A DNA stretch of 54,573 nt from Alphaproteobacteria bacterium (GTDB taxonomy: Bacteria > Pseudomonadota > Alphaproteobacteria > Caulobacterales > Maricaulaceae): the NCBI GenBank assembly GCA_016124665.1, contig WGNH01000031.1:1-54573 (forward strand), written 5' to 3'. The notes beneath the pieces are model-generated. The model was not told the origin of the DNA, searched no databases, and saw only the letters and a program-made list of their open reading frames with translations. Made by a program: the position numbers and the translations under genes. Below, piece after piece: positions 33,668-42,555 of this stretch (position 1 is its first letter; every line of letters starts with the position of its first letter).

Positions 33668-34868
33668 CCGCCCCCTGCGCCGCGCCAACTGGCAAGCCGT
33701 GGCCTGTGATCTGTGCGGCGCGTCCCGGCCCGACGTGCTGGGCCAGCGCGAGATCATTGTGCGCGGGCGGACCTGTGATCATGAAATGGTGTTCGTGGAC
33801 GCGGCCTGCGGGCAATGCGGTTTTGTTCAGGCGCTGGAACGGCCCGATGACGCCTTCCTGATGGATTATTACCGCGATGCGCATATCGGCCATCGTGGCG
33901 GGGAGTTGCATTTCGACGGCAAGGCGCGCCTGGCGGCCGTGGCCCAGCGCGTGTCCGGTGGCGGGCGGATCATCGAGATCGGCGCCAATGACGGGGCGTT
34001 CTGCGCGGAGCTGTCAAAGGCCGGCTATGACGCGTTCGGCTTCGACCCGGTCGAGGCGGACGAGGCGGCGGCCGTCGAGAAAGGTTTTCTGGAAGCCGGG
34101 ATTGCGTCCGTTGCCCCCCGGTCCGCCGATGCGGTCATCGCCTATTATGTGCTGGAGCATGTGATCGAGGCAGGGGCGTGGCTGCGCTCGGCGCTGGCAT
34201 TGTTAAAGGATGGCGGCGTTCTGATCCTGGAAGTGCCGGACTATACAACGCATCCGCAGGACTCGCTGAATGTGGAGCATTTGCTGCATTTCACGCCGGA
34301 AACCCTGCGCGAATTACTGGAACAGCACGGGCTGGAGATCCTGCGCGATCAGCCCGCGCCGACCGTGGCCTACGGGCAGGCGATAGCGGCGCGTCTGAAA
34401 GACCGGGCGCTGGCGGAAACACCGCGTCCGGCGTCCGGTGCCTATCTTGCCGGTGGCCCGGATCGGCTCAAGCAGGCGAAAGCCGCCTATGCCGAGGCCA
34501 TGGCGGACCTCGCCCGGCGGCAACAGGCGGCCGAGGCAGCGGCAAAACTGGCGCGCGACGTCGATCCTTCGGGCACAACTTCGGTCTTTATCTGGGGCGC
34601 CAATGAATATGCCGAGCGCGCCGCGCCGCTGCTGGCACAGGCGTTTTCATCGGTGCAAGTGGTGGACAAGTCCGCCAGCAAGATCGGTACGCCCTTCCCC
34701 GGCCTTGCCGCCCCGATTGTGCATCCCGATGCCGCGGCAGACGCCGGGACGCGCATCTTCCTGCTTTGCTCGCCCAACTGGAATGCCCAGATCGCGGCCG
34801 AGATCGCCGCGCAGGGCTGGACGGCGCTGGCCGTGATTGATGCGGTGACGGGTGAACGACTGGAATAG
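33654..34868 (+). CDS. Zinc-binding sugar C-methyltransferase-like protein
   Basis: 404 residues, three parts: an N-terminal zinc ribbon (C18, C21, C52, C55 in 'CDLCGAS...CGQCGF'), a class I SAM methyltransferase domain with 'RIIEIGANDGAFC' (105-117) and 'AYYVLEHVIEAGAWLRSAL', and a C-terminal nucleotide-fold domain ('FIWGANEYAERAAPLL'). This is the layout of TDP-sugar C-methyltransferases such as TylC3. The ATG at 33654 is preferred over an upstream frame. The true substrate is unknown. Confidence 0.85.
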   Translation: MAAPDRPLRRANWQAVACDLCGASRPDVLGQREIIVRGRTCDHEMVFVDAACGQCGFVQALERPDDAFLMDYYRDAHIGHRGGELHFDGKARLAAVAQRVSGGGRIIEIGANDGAFCAELSKAGYDAFGFDPVEADEAAAVEKGFLEAGIASVAPRSADAVIAYYVLEHVIEAGAWLRSALALLKDGGVLILEVPDYTTHPQDSLNVEHLLHFTPETLRELLEQHGLEILRDQPAPTVAYGQAIAARLKDRALAETPRPASGAYLAGGPDRLKQAKAAYAEAMADLARRQQAAEAAAKLARDVDPSGTTSVFIWGANEYAERAAPLLAQAFSSVQVVDKSASKIGTPFPGLAAPIVHPDAAADAGTRIFLLCSPNWNAQIAAEIAAQGWTALAVIDAVTGERLE

Positions 34869-34885
34869 CCTGCCATAATGCGTCT

Positions 34886-34937
34886 TCATCCGGCTTGACC
34901 GGATGATCTCTCGAGGCCCTCCGATCAAGTCGGAGGG
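34886..34937. repeat. Paired-hairpin repeat between convergent glycan genes
   Basis: TCATCCGG-CTTGA-CCGGATGA (34886-34906) and CCCTCCGA-TCAAG-TCGGAGGG (34917-34937), the same two-hairpin plan as at 26285-26337. It sits between converging genes and probably ends both transcripts. Confidence 0.75.
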
Positions 34938-34974
34938 AAACGAAGTTTTATGGGGCGAAGCGCGCGCATGCGGC

Positions 34975-35598
34975 CTAACCTTTCTCCAGCAGGAACCACG
35001 TCCCGTCATCGGACCAGGAGATGGGGTCGCGGTGATAGAAGAAGCCGTAATCCTTCAGCGCCAGCTTTCCCTTGAAGCGGTCTAGCATTTCCCCGGCGAA
35101 ATCGCGCTTGAAGAGGCGGGCCTGATGGCCGCGATAGGTGACCTCGACCGGCGTCGGATTATAGTATTCAAACAGCAGGATATGGCGGTTCGAGGCGTTG
35201 AAGAGCACGTCATAGACCTGCGGCAGCACCTCCGGATCGAGGTGGATCAGCACGCCGCAAATCATGGTCAGATCATAGCTGCGCGGCGGCGTGTATTCGA
35301 GGATGGAGCCGGTCTCGATCTTTGCCACGCCCAGCTTGTTGGCTTGCGCGGCAGACTCGGAATTGATCTCGATCGCCTCCAGCTCGGTGCCCGGCGACAC
35401 CCGGTTCATGGCCACCAGGTTGAGGCCGATATTGCAGCCGATCTCGAAGGCGGATTTCACCGGCGCGGCCTTACGCAACATTCGCGCCATGCAGGCGGTG
35501 CGGGCCGCGACCAGCTCGGGTTCCAGCGAACACCGCTCGCGGTATTCATCGCCGAATTGTCCGGCCCAGAAGGCTTCCTGCTCGGTCCTGTAGGTCAT
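34975..35598 (-). CDS. Pseudaminic acid biosynthesis-associated methylase
   Basis: 207 residues: class I SAM methyltransferase with 'SAFEIGCNIGLNLVAM' and 'YDLTMICGVLIHLDPEVLPQVYDVLF', matching the family found next to Pse genes. Last gene of an eight-gene run from pseC; its start overlaps the pseF stop as ATGA. It probably methylates the nonulosonic acid or its carrier. Confidence 0.88.
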   Translation of the reverse strand: MTYRTEQEAFWAGQFGDEYRERCSLEPELVAARTACMARMLRKAAPVKSAFEIGCNIGLNLVAMNRVSPGTELEAIEINSESAAQANKLGVAKIETGSILEYTPPRSYDLTMICGVLIHLDPEVLPQVYDVLFNASNRHILLFEYYNPTPVEVTYRGHQARLFKRDFAGEMLDRFKGKLALKDYGFFYHRDPISWSDDGTWFLLEKG

Positions 35599-36290
35599 GA
35601 CTGTATCCTTGCAGCATGGAGGCGCTCGGCAAAGGCCCAGTCCTCCTCGGTGTCGATATCAATGGCTTTCCAGCGGTCGAGAAGGAAGGGCCGGAAGCGC
35701 AGGGGCGCGCCGCCATTATCCTCGGCCAGAAGGCCCGGAGCGGAGAAAATGCCGAATGCGCCAGCGTCCTGGTAAGCCGGGCTCAGATCCTGGGTGCGGG
35801 ACCCGAAACGGTTTTCATCGACGGTGCGGAGCACGCCCTCCCTTTCCACGAAGAGCTTCTCGACCGGCGTGCCGACATGGCTGACGGCGAGCACGGGATG
35901 GATGCGGTGCGCTTCGAAATCGGCCACTGCGCGGGCGATATCATCCGGTTCAACGAAGAAGGCCGTGGCATAGAGCAAGGCCGCGGTTTTGAAATCCCGG
36001 CCGCGCTTTTCATATTCGCGCAGCGTCCAGCTCATCACCGAGCGGATGGGGGTGTGATCATCGGCAATGGCGGCCTCGCGCCGGAAATCCGGACGGTGGC
36101 CGGCTGTAGCCGCGACTTCCGCGATCTGCGGGTCATCGGTTGAGACATGGATGATATCGAACAGGCCGGTGGCTTCGGCGGCCTTGAGGATATGCGTCAG
36201 CGCCGGCTTGCCGGCAAAGGGGCGTATATTCTTGCGCGGAATGCGTTTGGACCCGCCGCGGGCCGGGATGATGGCGATACGCTGCATCAT
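35595..36290 (-). CDS. pseF: PseF, CMP-pseudaminic acid synthetase
   Basis: 231 residues. Nucleotide-binding start 'IAIIPARGGSKRIPRKNIRPFAGKP', then 'HVSTDDPQIAEVA' and 'AIDIDTEEDWAFAERLH', typical of PseF cytidylyltransferases. It transfers CMP from CTP to pseudaminic acid. Overlaps WbqC and the methylase by 4 bases at either end. Confidence 0.95.
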   Translation of the reverse strand: MMQRIAIIPARGGSKRIPRKNIRPFAGKPALTHILKAAEATGLFDIIHVSTDDPQIAEVAATAGHRPDFRREAAIADDHTPIRSVMSWTLREYEKRGRDFKTAALLYATAFFVEPDDIARAVADFEAHRIHPVLAVSHVGTPVEKLFVEREGVLRTVDENRFGSRTQDLSPAYQDAGAFGIFSAPGLLAEDNGGAPLRFRPFLLDRWKAIDIDTEEDWAFAERLHAARIQS

Positions 36291-37012
36291 GGTTTCAGAC
36301 CCGAACGGAGAATGGCACCGGCCTCCGGGCCCGCATTCACGAGCAGGTCGAGGGCGCTCATATAGGGCTCGAACGGCCCGTGGAGCTGGTCATATTCCGG
36401 ATGGGTATAGTCGAAATAATCAAGCGCGATTCCAGCTGTTGAGAAGGCATCGCTGTCGTCGAGATAGGATCTGGAGCCGGGCGGCGAGAGGTAGTCCGTC
36501 ACGCCATGCGCCTGACAGAGATCCACCAGACGATCTGCCTTGGCCGACGCAACCGGCGTCTGCGAGGCGCGCGCCGTGGGCGTCGTGATCCCGAACTCGC
36601 CCGCCATCCATTCGATGAGCGCGATGTTCAGCGCGCCGATGCGGGCGGTGTGCGCCGACATGATGTCGTGCAGCGGTGGCAGGTAGCGCCCGGCATAGGG
36701 CGCTTTGGCAAAATTCATCTCGATGGTCCGCCACATCGCCTCCGGAAACCTGGCATCCGGCTGGATTTCCGCATCACATATTTTCTGGTCGCGGCGGCCC
36801 CGGGTCAGCACCGGCACGGTCAGCCAGATAATGCCATTGGCCGTCTTGATGCGGTTGCGCTGTTGCCAGGACCGCTTGTCGAACTGGACGTCATCCAGAA
36901 AGACAAAGAGGTCGACCGACGCCATCAGACCGAAATAGCCGATCCAGGGCAGAAAGGTGGGTTGCATGATGGCCGCGGATTTCCGGGCGGAATTCACGGC
37001 GGGCCGGGTCAT
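36287..37012 (-). CDS. WbqC-family protein
   Basis: 241 residues, 'AAIMQPTFLPWIGYFGLMASVDLFVFLDDVQFDKRSWQQRNRIKTANGIIWLTVPV' being the WbqC signature. WbqC proteins occur in O-antigen and flagellin-glycan loci; the reaction is undefined, with acyl/amino-transfer proposed for relatives. Overlaps both neighbours as ATGA. Confidence 0.9.
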   Translation of the reverse strand: MTRPAVNSARKSAAIMQPTFLPWIGYFGLMASVDLFVFLDDVQFDKRSWQQRNRIKTANGIIWLTVPVLTRGRRDQKICDAEIQPDARFPEAMWRTIEMNFAKAPYAGRYLPPLHDIMSAHTARIGALNIALIEWMAGEFGITTPTARASQTPVASAKADRLVDLCQAHGVTDYLSPPGSRSYLDDSDAFSTAGIALDYFDYTHPEYDQLHGPFEPYMSALDLLVNAGPEAGAILRSGLKP

Positions 37013-37899
37013 TCTTCTACTGCGGCGAGCACGCCGCCCTTGCCGTAATCATTGCCATTATAGAAGACAATGCGCTGGCCGTTATGGGTCAGCACAACGC
37101 CATATTCGATCATCTCGCTGTCTTCATCCCCGCCCGGCTCCAGCCCCGGCGGATCGGTGCGTGTCCAGTGGAGCCCGTCGGGCGAGACGGCCTGCTGCTG
37201 GCGATAGGCCTCGCCCTTGGCGGCAAACCACATGCGCCACATCCCGCCATCATGCCAGACATAAGGCCGCGCCAGCGCATTCTCTCCGGGCTCGAAATCA
37301 ATCGCCACGCGGCCCTTGCGCTGCCAGTTCAGCCCGTCTTTCGAGGAGGCGATCTGGATATTGTAGCGCGGCAAATCCCTGTGCACCCATTCCACCCCGG
37401 CGACAAAATACATGCGCCAGCCCACCGGCGTTTTCACCACAAAGGGCGCGGTGTTGATGAAGGGATTGACCTTGCAGCGCTCGATGATCGGCGCTTCGGA
37501 GTAACGCTCGAAAGCCGCCGCACCGTCCGGCTTTATCGCCAGCCCGCCATAAAGGTCCATGCGCGTCGTGCCGCCGGGCTTGAAGCCGATATAATAGAGC
37601 CGGGTTTCGCTGCCGGTATGGATGACGCAGGACGGCAGGACGCCATTGTCGTCAAACGTGCCCAGCCGGCCGGGCGCGAGTTCGGGTTCCAGCGCGGTTT
37701 CCAGCACAACATCCGGGCGTTCCAGATCGATCAGCGACCAGCCGATATGGGACTGGTTGGCGTCATTGCGTCCGCCCCACCAGATTCGGACCAGTGATCC
37801 GCCAAGGCGCTCTGGCGTGGGCAGCATGGCATGGGTCCGGCACCACCAGAGGTCCGGGTCAGGTCTGATCACGGGGCCGAGTTTTTTCCAGTCAGTCAT
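37009..37899 (-). CDS. Five-bladed propeller GH43/GH32-like protein
   Basis: 296 residues from the ATG at 37899; a longer frame runs back into the acetyltransferase gene. Repeats such as 'QIASSKDGLNWQRKGRVAIDFEPGENALARPYVWHDGGMWRMWFAAKG' and 'VSPDGLHWTR' are typical of five-bladed propeller glycosidase-like proteins. Catalytic acids cannot be fixed by eye. Its role in nonulosonic acid synthesis is unknown. Overlaps the preceding gene by 8 bases. Confidence 0.78.
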   Translation of the reverse strand: MTDWKKLGPVIRPDPDLWWCRTHAMLPTPERLGGSLVRIWWGGRNDANQSHIGWSLIDLERPDVVLETALEPELAPGRLGTFDDNGVLPSCVIHTGSETRLYYIGFKPGGTTRMDLYGGLAIKPDGAAAFERYSEAPIIERCKVNPFINTAPFVVKTPVGWRMYFVAGVEWVHRDLPRYNIQIASSKDGLNWQRKGRVAIDFEPGENALARPYVWHDGGMWRMWFAAKGEAYRQQQAVSPDGLHWTRTDPPGLEPGGDEDSEMIEYGVVLTHNGQRIVFYNGNDYGKGGVLAAVEE

Positions 37900-38590
37900 C
37901 GAGGCCGAAATAATTGTTGCGGATCTTGCGGCCCTTGAGATCGTCCGGGCCGAACACGGTGGCGGGGGCACCCAGCACGACAGAGCCGGCCTCAACGTCT
38001 TTGGTCAGGCTGGCGTCCATGGCGATGAAGGCTTCGTCTCCGACTTTCAGGAAATCCCGCAGGGTGGCATTGACGCCAAAGAAGCAGCGCTCACCGATCC
38101 GGCAATGACCGGAGACCACGACATGCGAGGCAAAATAGGTGTGGCTGCCGATATGTGTGCCGTGGCCGATATGATTGCCCGACCAGAGCATGACATTATC
38201 GCCCAGCTTCACGGTCGGCTGGATCGTCTGATTTTCAAGGATGAAGCAGTTTGCGCCCATCTGCAGGTCCGGCCAGGTGACGGATTTCGAGCAGACATAG
38301 CTGGGCATGTCATAGCCGGCCGACTTCACCTGTTCGAACTTGGCTTGCCGCAAGCGGTTCAGCTTCATGTAGGACAGGGCCACATGACAGGCATGTGTGT
38401 CCGGACCGAAACGGGTCTGCGCCTCGCTCCACGGCACCATGGGCAGACCGCAGAAGCGGTCTTCCTTCACATAGGCATCGTCCACGGTGAAGGCGGCGAT
38501 GCGATGGTCCGTATCCTGGCTGAAATAGAAATGCGCCAGCTCGGCCATTTCGGCCGAGCCAAAGAGAATGAGGTCGCGTTTATCGCTCAT
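37892..38590 (-). CDS. PglD-like left-handed beta-helix acyltransferase
   Basis: 232 residues from the ATG at 38590. N-terminal nucleotide-like domain 'LILFGSAEMAELAHFYFSQDTDHRIAAFTVDD', then hexapeptide repeats ('GANCFILENQTIQPTVKLGDNVMLWSGNHIGHGTHIG...GHCRIGERCFFGVNATLRDFLKVGDEAFI'). Sugar O- or N-acetyltransferase type. It could replace PseH, which is not seen, though PseH is of the GNAT fold. Overlaps the pseI end by 11 bases. Confidence 0.85.
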   Translation of the reverse strand: MSDKRDLILFGSAEMAELAHFYFSQDTDHRIAAFTVDDAYVKEDRFCGLPMVPWSEAQTRFGPDTHACHVALSYMKLNRLRQAKFEQVKSAGYDMPSYVCSKSVTWPDLQMGANCFILENQTIQPTVKLGDNVMLWSGNHIGHGTHIGSHTYFASHVVVSGHCRIGERCFFGVNATLRDFLKVGDEAFIAMDASLTKDVEAGSVVLGAPATVFGPDDLKGRKIRNNYFGLDD

Positions 38591-39656
38591 CGACCGCCTC
38601 CCATGTGACGGGTTCGTGCGCCGCAATTGCCAACGCGGCTTTCGTCCCGAACAGGCGCTCGAATTCCCGCGCGGCAATGCCCTTGCGAGCGCGTATGGCC
38701 TTCACATTGTCGGGCCCGATGGTCTCGCCCGCCGCAATGTCGCGCGTGGCGTAGAAATGACGGCGGTAAATGGGTGATTTTGTTTCCGCCTCTTTCAACC
38801 CGAATTGCGGACCGCCCATCGCGGCATGCGCATCGCGCACGGTTTCGCACAGGCGTTTCAGTTCGAACGGTTCGATGGCGAAGGAGGAATCCGGTCCGCC
38901 CTCCGAGCGGTCGAGCACGAAATGCTTCTCGATAATGGCCGCACCTAGCGCCGCCGCCACGATGGGAGCGGTGATGTCCAGCGTATGGTCGGAAAAGCCG
39001 ATCGGCACGGGAAACTGCTCCCGCAGGGCGGAGATATTACGCATGTGAGCGCTGTTCATGGGCGCCGGATAGGCGCTGACACAATGCAGCAGGGCGTAAT
39101 CGGTGACGCCCTCACCTTCCAGAAACCGGACCGTATCGCCGATTTCCTGAAGGCTTGCCGTGCCGGTGGAGAGAATGACCGGTTTGCCGGTTTGCGCCGT
39201 GCGGCCGATCAGCGGCCAGTCGGTAAACTCGTTGGAGGCAATCTTGTATGCCGGAGCCTCCAGCCCTTCGAGGAGATCCACCGCCTCATTGTCAAAGGGT
39301 GAGGAAAAGACGGTGATCCCCATGGCCCGGCCGTGATCAAACAGCGCCGGAAACCACTCATAGGGTGTCGCCGCTTCCTGGTAGAGTTCGTGCAGATTCC
39401 AGCCCGCCCAGGTGCCGGCCGTGATCTGGAAATCCGGCTTGTTGCTGGGAAGCGTCAGGCTGTCGGCGGTGTAGGTCTGGAATTTGACGGCATCGGCGCC
39501 GCACTCGGCGGCCACCTCGATCATCTTCAAGGCTTTGCCCAAATCCTTGTTATGATTGCCGGATACTTCAGCGATCACATAGGGCGGGTGACCATCACCA
39601 ATGCCGCGGCCGGCAATGGCGAAGGCGGATCTGGGCAGGGCCGGGTTCGAAGACAT
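38580..39656 (-). CDS. pseI: PseI, pseudaminic acid synthase
   Basis: 358 residues of the NeuB family: 'PYVIAEVSGNHNKDLGKALKMIEVAAECGADAVKFQTYTADSLTL' and 'ISTGTAS'-like barrel motifs ('VILSTGTASLQEI', 'FSDHTLDITAPI'), with a C-terminal SAF antifreeze-like domain (about 295-350). It condenses phosphoenolpyruvate with 2,4-diacetamido-trideoxy-altrose. Fifty bases after pseG. Confidence 0.96.
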   Translation of the reverse strand: MSSNPALPRSAFAIAGRGIGDGHPPYVIAEVSGNHNKDLGKALKMIEVAAECGADAVKFQTYTADSLTLPSNKPDFQITAGTWAGWNLHELYQEAATPYEWFPALFDHGRAMGITVFSSPFDNEAVDLLEGLEAPAYKIASNEFTDWPLIGRTAQTGKPVILSTGTASLQEIGDTVRFLEGEGVTDYALLHCVSAYPAPMNSAHMRNISALREQFPVPIGFSDHTLDITAPIVAAALGAAIIEKHFVLDRSEGGPDSSFAIEPFELKRLCETVRDAHAAMGGPQFGLKEAETKSPIYRRHFYATRDIAAGETIGPDNVKAIRARKGIAAREFERLFGTKAALAIAAHEPVTWEAVDER

Positions 39657-39706
39657 AAAACGGGTCCGTTAGCTTGGGCGCAGCTTCCCGCGATTCGTCT
39701 TAACGA

Positions 39707-40696
39707 TTACTCGCCAAATGTGCGCAGCAGTTCACGGGCCACACGCCGCGCCCCCTGCCCGTCCACCGGACCGGGGTGCGCCGGGTGGTCCTGCAAAGCC
39801 GCCTCAAGCACGGATTTCAAATTTCCGGAAAAGTCCGGCCGGGCTGCACTTACAAGATGACCCAGCCCCGCATGAATGAAGGCTGATTGCATGGCGGCAT
39901 GGCGTTCATCCGGGCAGACAATGACACAGGGCGTGCCGGTTGCGGCGGCTTCATATTTGGCCAGACCGGGCCCGAGAATGCAGGCCCGCGCCGCATTGAA
40001 ATGATCAAACAGGCTCTTGGGCGCCATGAGGGGGCTTGTCCCTATGGCCTCGGCCGCGGCGGCCAGTTTCAGGGCGCGATCATGCGGAATGGAATTACCG
40101 ATAACGATGCGCAATCCCGGGCCTTGATCGGGTAAAGCCCCGACCACCCGTTCCGTGAGATGCCAGGGGTCTGACCCTGACAGCATGACCAGCACGCCCG
40201 CGCGCCGGTCCAGAGGTGTTGGTGCTGTCTCATATTCCGGGCCAAGGACGGCATAGCGGCCGCCGCCAATCCATCGCCGGGCCGGGCGCGGCATTGCGGC
40301 TTCGGCCCCTATATAGGGGGTGATGACCAAATCCGGACGCGCCGGACCGGCATAGGCTTCCCTGTCCAGCCCCTCGATGAGGGCCGTTTTACGGCCTTGT
40401 GCCTGTAACGCGGCGATCAGACTGGAGAGTTGGTCCATCAGAATCGAATTCGAGAGGTCCACCAGAACCGGACCCGGCGGGAATTCTGTCACTTCATCGG
40501 CGAGATGTTTCCGCGGCGAAACCGTCAATGCCGGGATGCCGGCGTCATCCGCTTGCGCCAGAAAAGCCGTGTTATCCGTGTCCAGGACAATGCCGGCTTT
40601 ACCACCTTCTGCCGTGATGGCTCTGGCGAGCGCAAGGCAGCGCACGGCATGGCCGGTGCCGATGTCCAGCCCTGCCTTGCAGCGCAACCAGATCAT
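39707..40696 (-). CDS. pseG: PseG, UDP-sugar hydrolase
   Basis: 329 residues. 'LRCKAGLDIGTGHAVRCLALARAI' with the catalytic His in GTGH at the N-terminus, and the C-terminal GT-B half 'ACILGPGLAKYEAAATGTPCVIVCPDERHAAMQSAF'. It removes UDP from UDP-diacetamido-trideoxy-altrose. Start overlaps the pseC stop as ATGA. Confidence 0.92.
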   Translation of the reverse strand: MIWLRCKAGLDIGTGHAVRCLALARAITAEGGKAGIVLDTDNTAFLAQADDAGIPALTVSPRKHLADEVTEFPPGPVLVDLSNSILMDQLSSLIAALQAQGRKTALIEGLDREAYAGPARPDLVITPYIGAEAAMPRPARRWIGGGRYAVLGPEYETAPTPLDRRAGVLVMLSGSDPWHLTERVVGALPDQGPGLRIVIGNSIPHDRALKLAAAAEAIGTSPLMAPKSLFDHFNAARACILGPGLAKYEAAATGTPCVIVCPDERHAAMQSAFIHAGLGHLVSAARPDFSGNLKSVLEAALQDHPAHPGPVDGQGARRVARELLRTFGE

Positions 40697-41859
40697 AACG
40701 CCCGGATACCCAGCACATCGCTGAGAGCGCGGACGACGCGGTGCACGTCGTCATCCGCCATGCCGTAGAATAGCGGCAGGGTGAGGCAGCGCTGATACCA
40801 GCCTTCCGCACCGGGAAAATGGCGGTGGTCATCATAGATTTTCTGGCTGTGGACCGGGATATAATGCACCTGGGTGCCGATACCGCGTTCGTGGAGCGCA
40901 TTCATCACATCCGTACGGGTCGTGCCGAAGGCGTCAAAATCGATCAGAGCAACATAGAGGTGCCAGCAGGGTGACTGATCCGGCATCCGGGCAGCGGGCC
41001 GGATATGCCCGCCCAGCCGGGCGAGGGAATGATCATAGATGTCCGCCATGGCACGGCGGCGCGCTGCAAACTCATCCAGCTTCGATAATTGCGACCGGGC
41101 CAGCGCTGCGCACAGATCGGGCAGCCGGTAATTCCAGCCCAGATCATGAAATTCCTGACGCCAGGGTTCTGACGGGTCGCCGATGAATTCCGCGGGGTCG
41201 CGTGTCACGCCGTGACTGCGCAGGCGGCGCATCTTTTCGGCGAGTGCGGCATCATTGGTGGTGACCGCCCCGCCCTCCCCTGCGGTAATCGTCTTGACCG
41301 GATGGAAGGAGAAGGTGGCGGCATCCGCATAGCGGCCATCTCCGACACGGCCATCGCCGCGTTCAGAGCCCAGCGCGTGGCAGCTGTCCTCGACGATCAC
41401 CGCGCCGGCCTCGCGGGCCAGATCCGCAATCGCCGCCATGTCGCAGCTTTGTCCGGCCAGGTGCACGGGCAGAATCGCCTTCACAGGACCGTCCGCGCGC
41501 GCCATCGCATCGGCCAGGGTGGCGCGGGTCATCAGGCCGGTGTCCGGATCGACATCGGCAAACACCACTTCGCCGCCGCAATAGCGTACGGCATTAGCCG
41601 TCGCCATGAAGGTGATGGTCGGCACGATGCAGAGATCGCCCTCACCCACGCCGAGGGCAGCAAGCGCCAGGTGCAGGGCTGTCGTGCCGTTGGAGCAGGC
41701 GACGGCTTCGGCCGCGCCGGTGGCGGCACAGAGGGCGGTCTCGAATTTTTCGATTTCCGGGCCGGTGGTCAGATAGTCGGATTTCAGAACGCGGATCACC
41801 GCGTCGATATCAGCCTGATCAACGGATTGACGGCCATAGGGCAAAAAGCGCGCGGTCAT
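40693..41859 (-). CDS. pseC: PseC, UDP-sugar aminotransferase
   Basis: 388 residues of the DegT/DnrJ/EryC1 class. 'VEDSCHALGSERGDGRVGD' and 'FSFHPVKTITAGEGGAVTTND' hold the PLP lysine (in HPVKTITAGEGG). It adds the C4 amino group in pseudaminic acid synthesis. First gene of the run pseC-pseG-pseI-acyltransferase-propeller-wbqC-pseF-methylase. Confidence 0.95.
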   Translation of the reverse strand: MTARFLPYGRQSVDQADIDAVIRVLKSDYLTTGPEIEKFETALCAATGAAEAVACSNGTTALHLALAALGVGEGDLCIVPTITFMATANAVRYCGGEVVFADVDPDTGLMTRATLADAMARADGPVKAILPVHLAGQSCDMAAIADLAREAGAVIVEDSCHALGSERGDGRVGDGRYADAATFSFHPVKTITAGEGGAVTTNDAALAEKMRRLRSHGVTRDPAEFIGDPSEPWRQEFHDLGWNYRLPDLCAALARSQLSKLDEFAARRRAMADIYDHSLARLGGHIRPAARMPDQSPCWHLYVALIDFDAFGTTRTDVMNALHERGIGTQVHYIPVHSQKIYDDHRHFPGAEGWYQRCLTLPLFYGMADDDVHRVVRALSDVLGIRAL

Positions 41860-42109
41860 GCGCTATCTGTGCCGGGAGTCGGGGGTGAAGGGGAAGAGCT
41901 ACAATAGGTACAACAATGATTATGCCGCCAGAAGCCGCACAATCTCGCAGGCTGAACGACATTTCTCCGAAATTGATCCCACCCTGAGATCAAAGCCTGC
42001 GCGCTGTGTTAATACATCAAAACAGTTCTAGGCAATATCTGGGGAGAATGGAACACGAAGCCAGATCGTGCTTTGATAGCAATGTTCCAGCCAATAACGA
42101 GGCGCTCAA

Positions 42110-42442
42110 TTGATACCCGTCACCGAATGCGACAAAGTGCTTTTCCTGGACGACGGCGAAGTTGTGGTAACTGCCGAAGGCCCAGATTTCGCTGAGGCAC
42201 TTGGCAATAATCGCGCTATTCAGCCCGTCGCGCCAGTTGCCGAATTACTGACTTTTCATAAGCAATATGGGTATATTTGGCGAGCCGAATATGAAGGTCT
42301 GCCGGGCCTTTATGAGCATATCGTTCTGAATGTTGTCGTCATGGGGCACGATCAACCCTTCCGTAACGCAACGCTTTGCTCGCGAGTTCTTATGGCGTCA
42401 GACCCGCGCATCGCAGACTATCGCGCAGGCATTGAACACTAG
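42110..42442 (+). CDS. Unrecognised 110-residue protein
   Basis: TTG start with GAGG 7 bases upstream; no ATG in frame. 'PVTECDKVLFLDDGEVVVTAEGPDFAEALGNNRAIQPVAPVAELLTFHKQYGYIWRAEYEGLPGLYEHIVLNVVVMG' has no family I know. It sits alone between pseC (divergent) and the flagellin array. The 250 bases ahead of it hold no recognisable gene. Confidence 0.5.
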   Translation: MIPVTECDKVLFLDDGEVVVTAEGPDFAEALGNNRAIQPVAPVAELLTFHKQYGYIWRAEYEGLPGLYEHIVLNVVVMGHDQPFRNATLCSRVLMASDPRIADYRAGIEH

Positions 42443-42504
42443 GGCCGACCATTGATTGCCTTTTATTATATATCCGGATTTTGGTCACGCCGCCCCCACA
42501 ATAA

Positions 42505-42536
42505 CAGCGGCGAGCCGAGGCCCGCCGCTGATTTTT
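42505..42536. terminator. Hairpin downstream of flagellin gene 1
   Basis: CAGCGGCG/CGCCGCTG stem (42505-42512 with 42523-42530), extended by GCC/GGC pairing in the loop, followed on the plus strand by ATTTTTC and on the minus strand by TTATTG. Probably a two-way terminator for the first flagellin gene (minus) and the small gene (plus). Confidence 0.75.
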
Positions 42537-42555
42537 CGCATGACCGGGATCAGTC

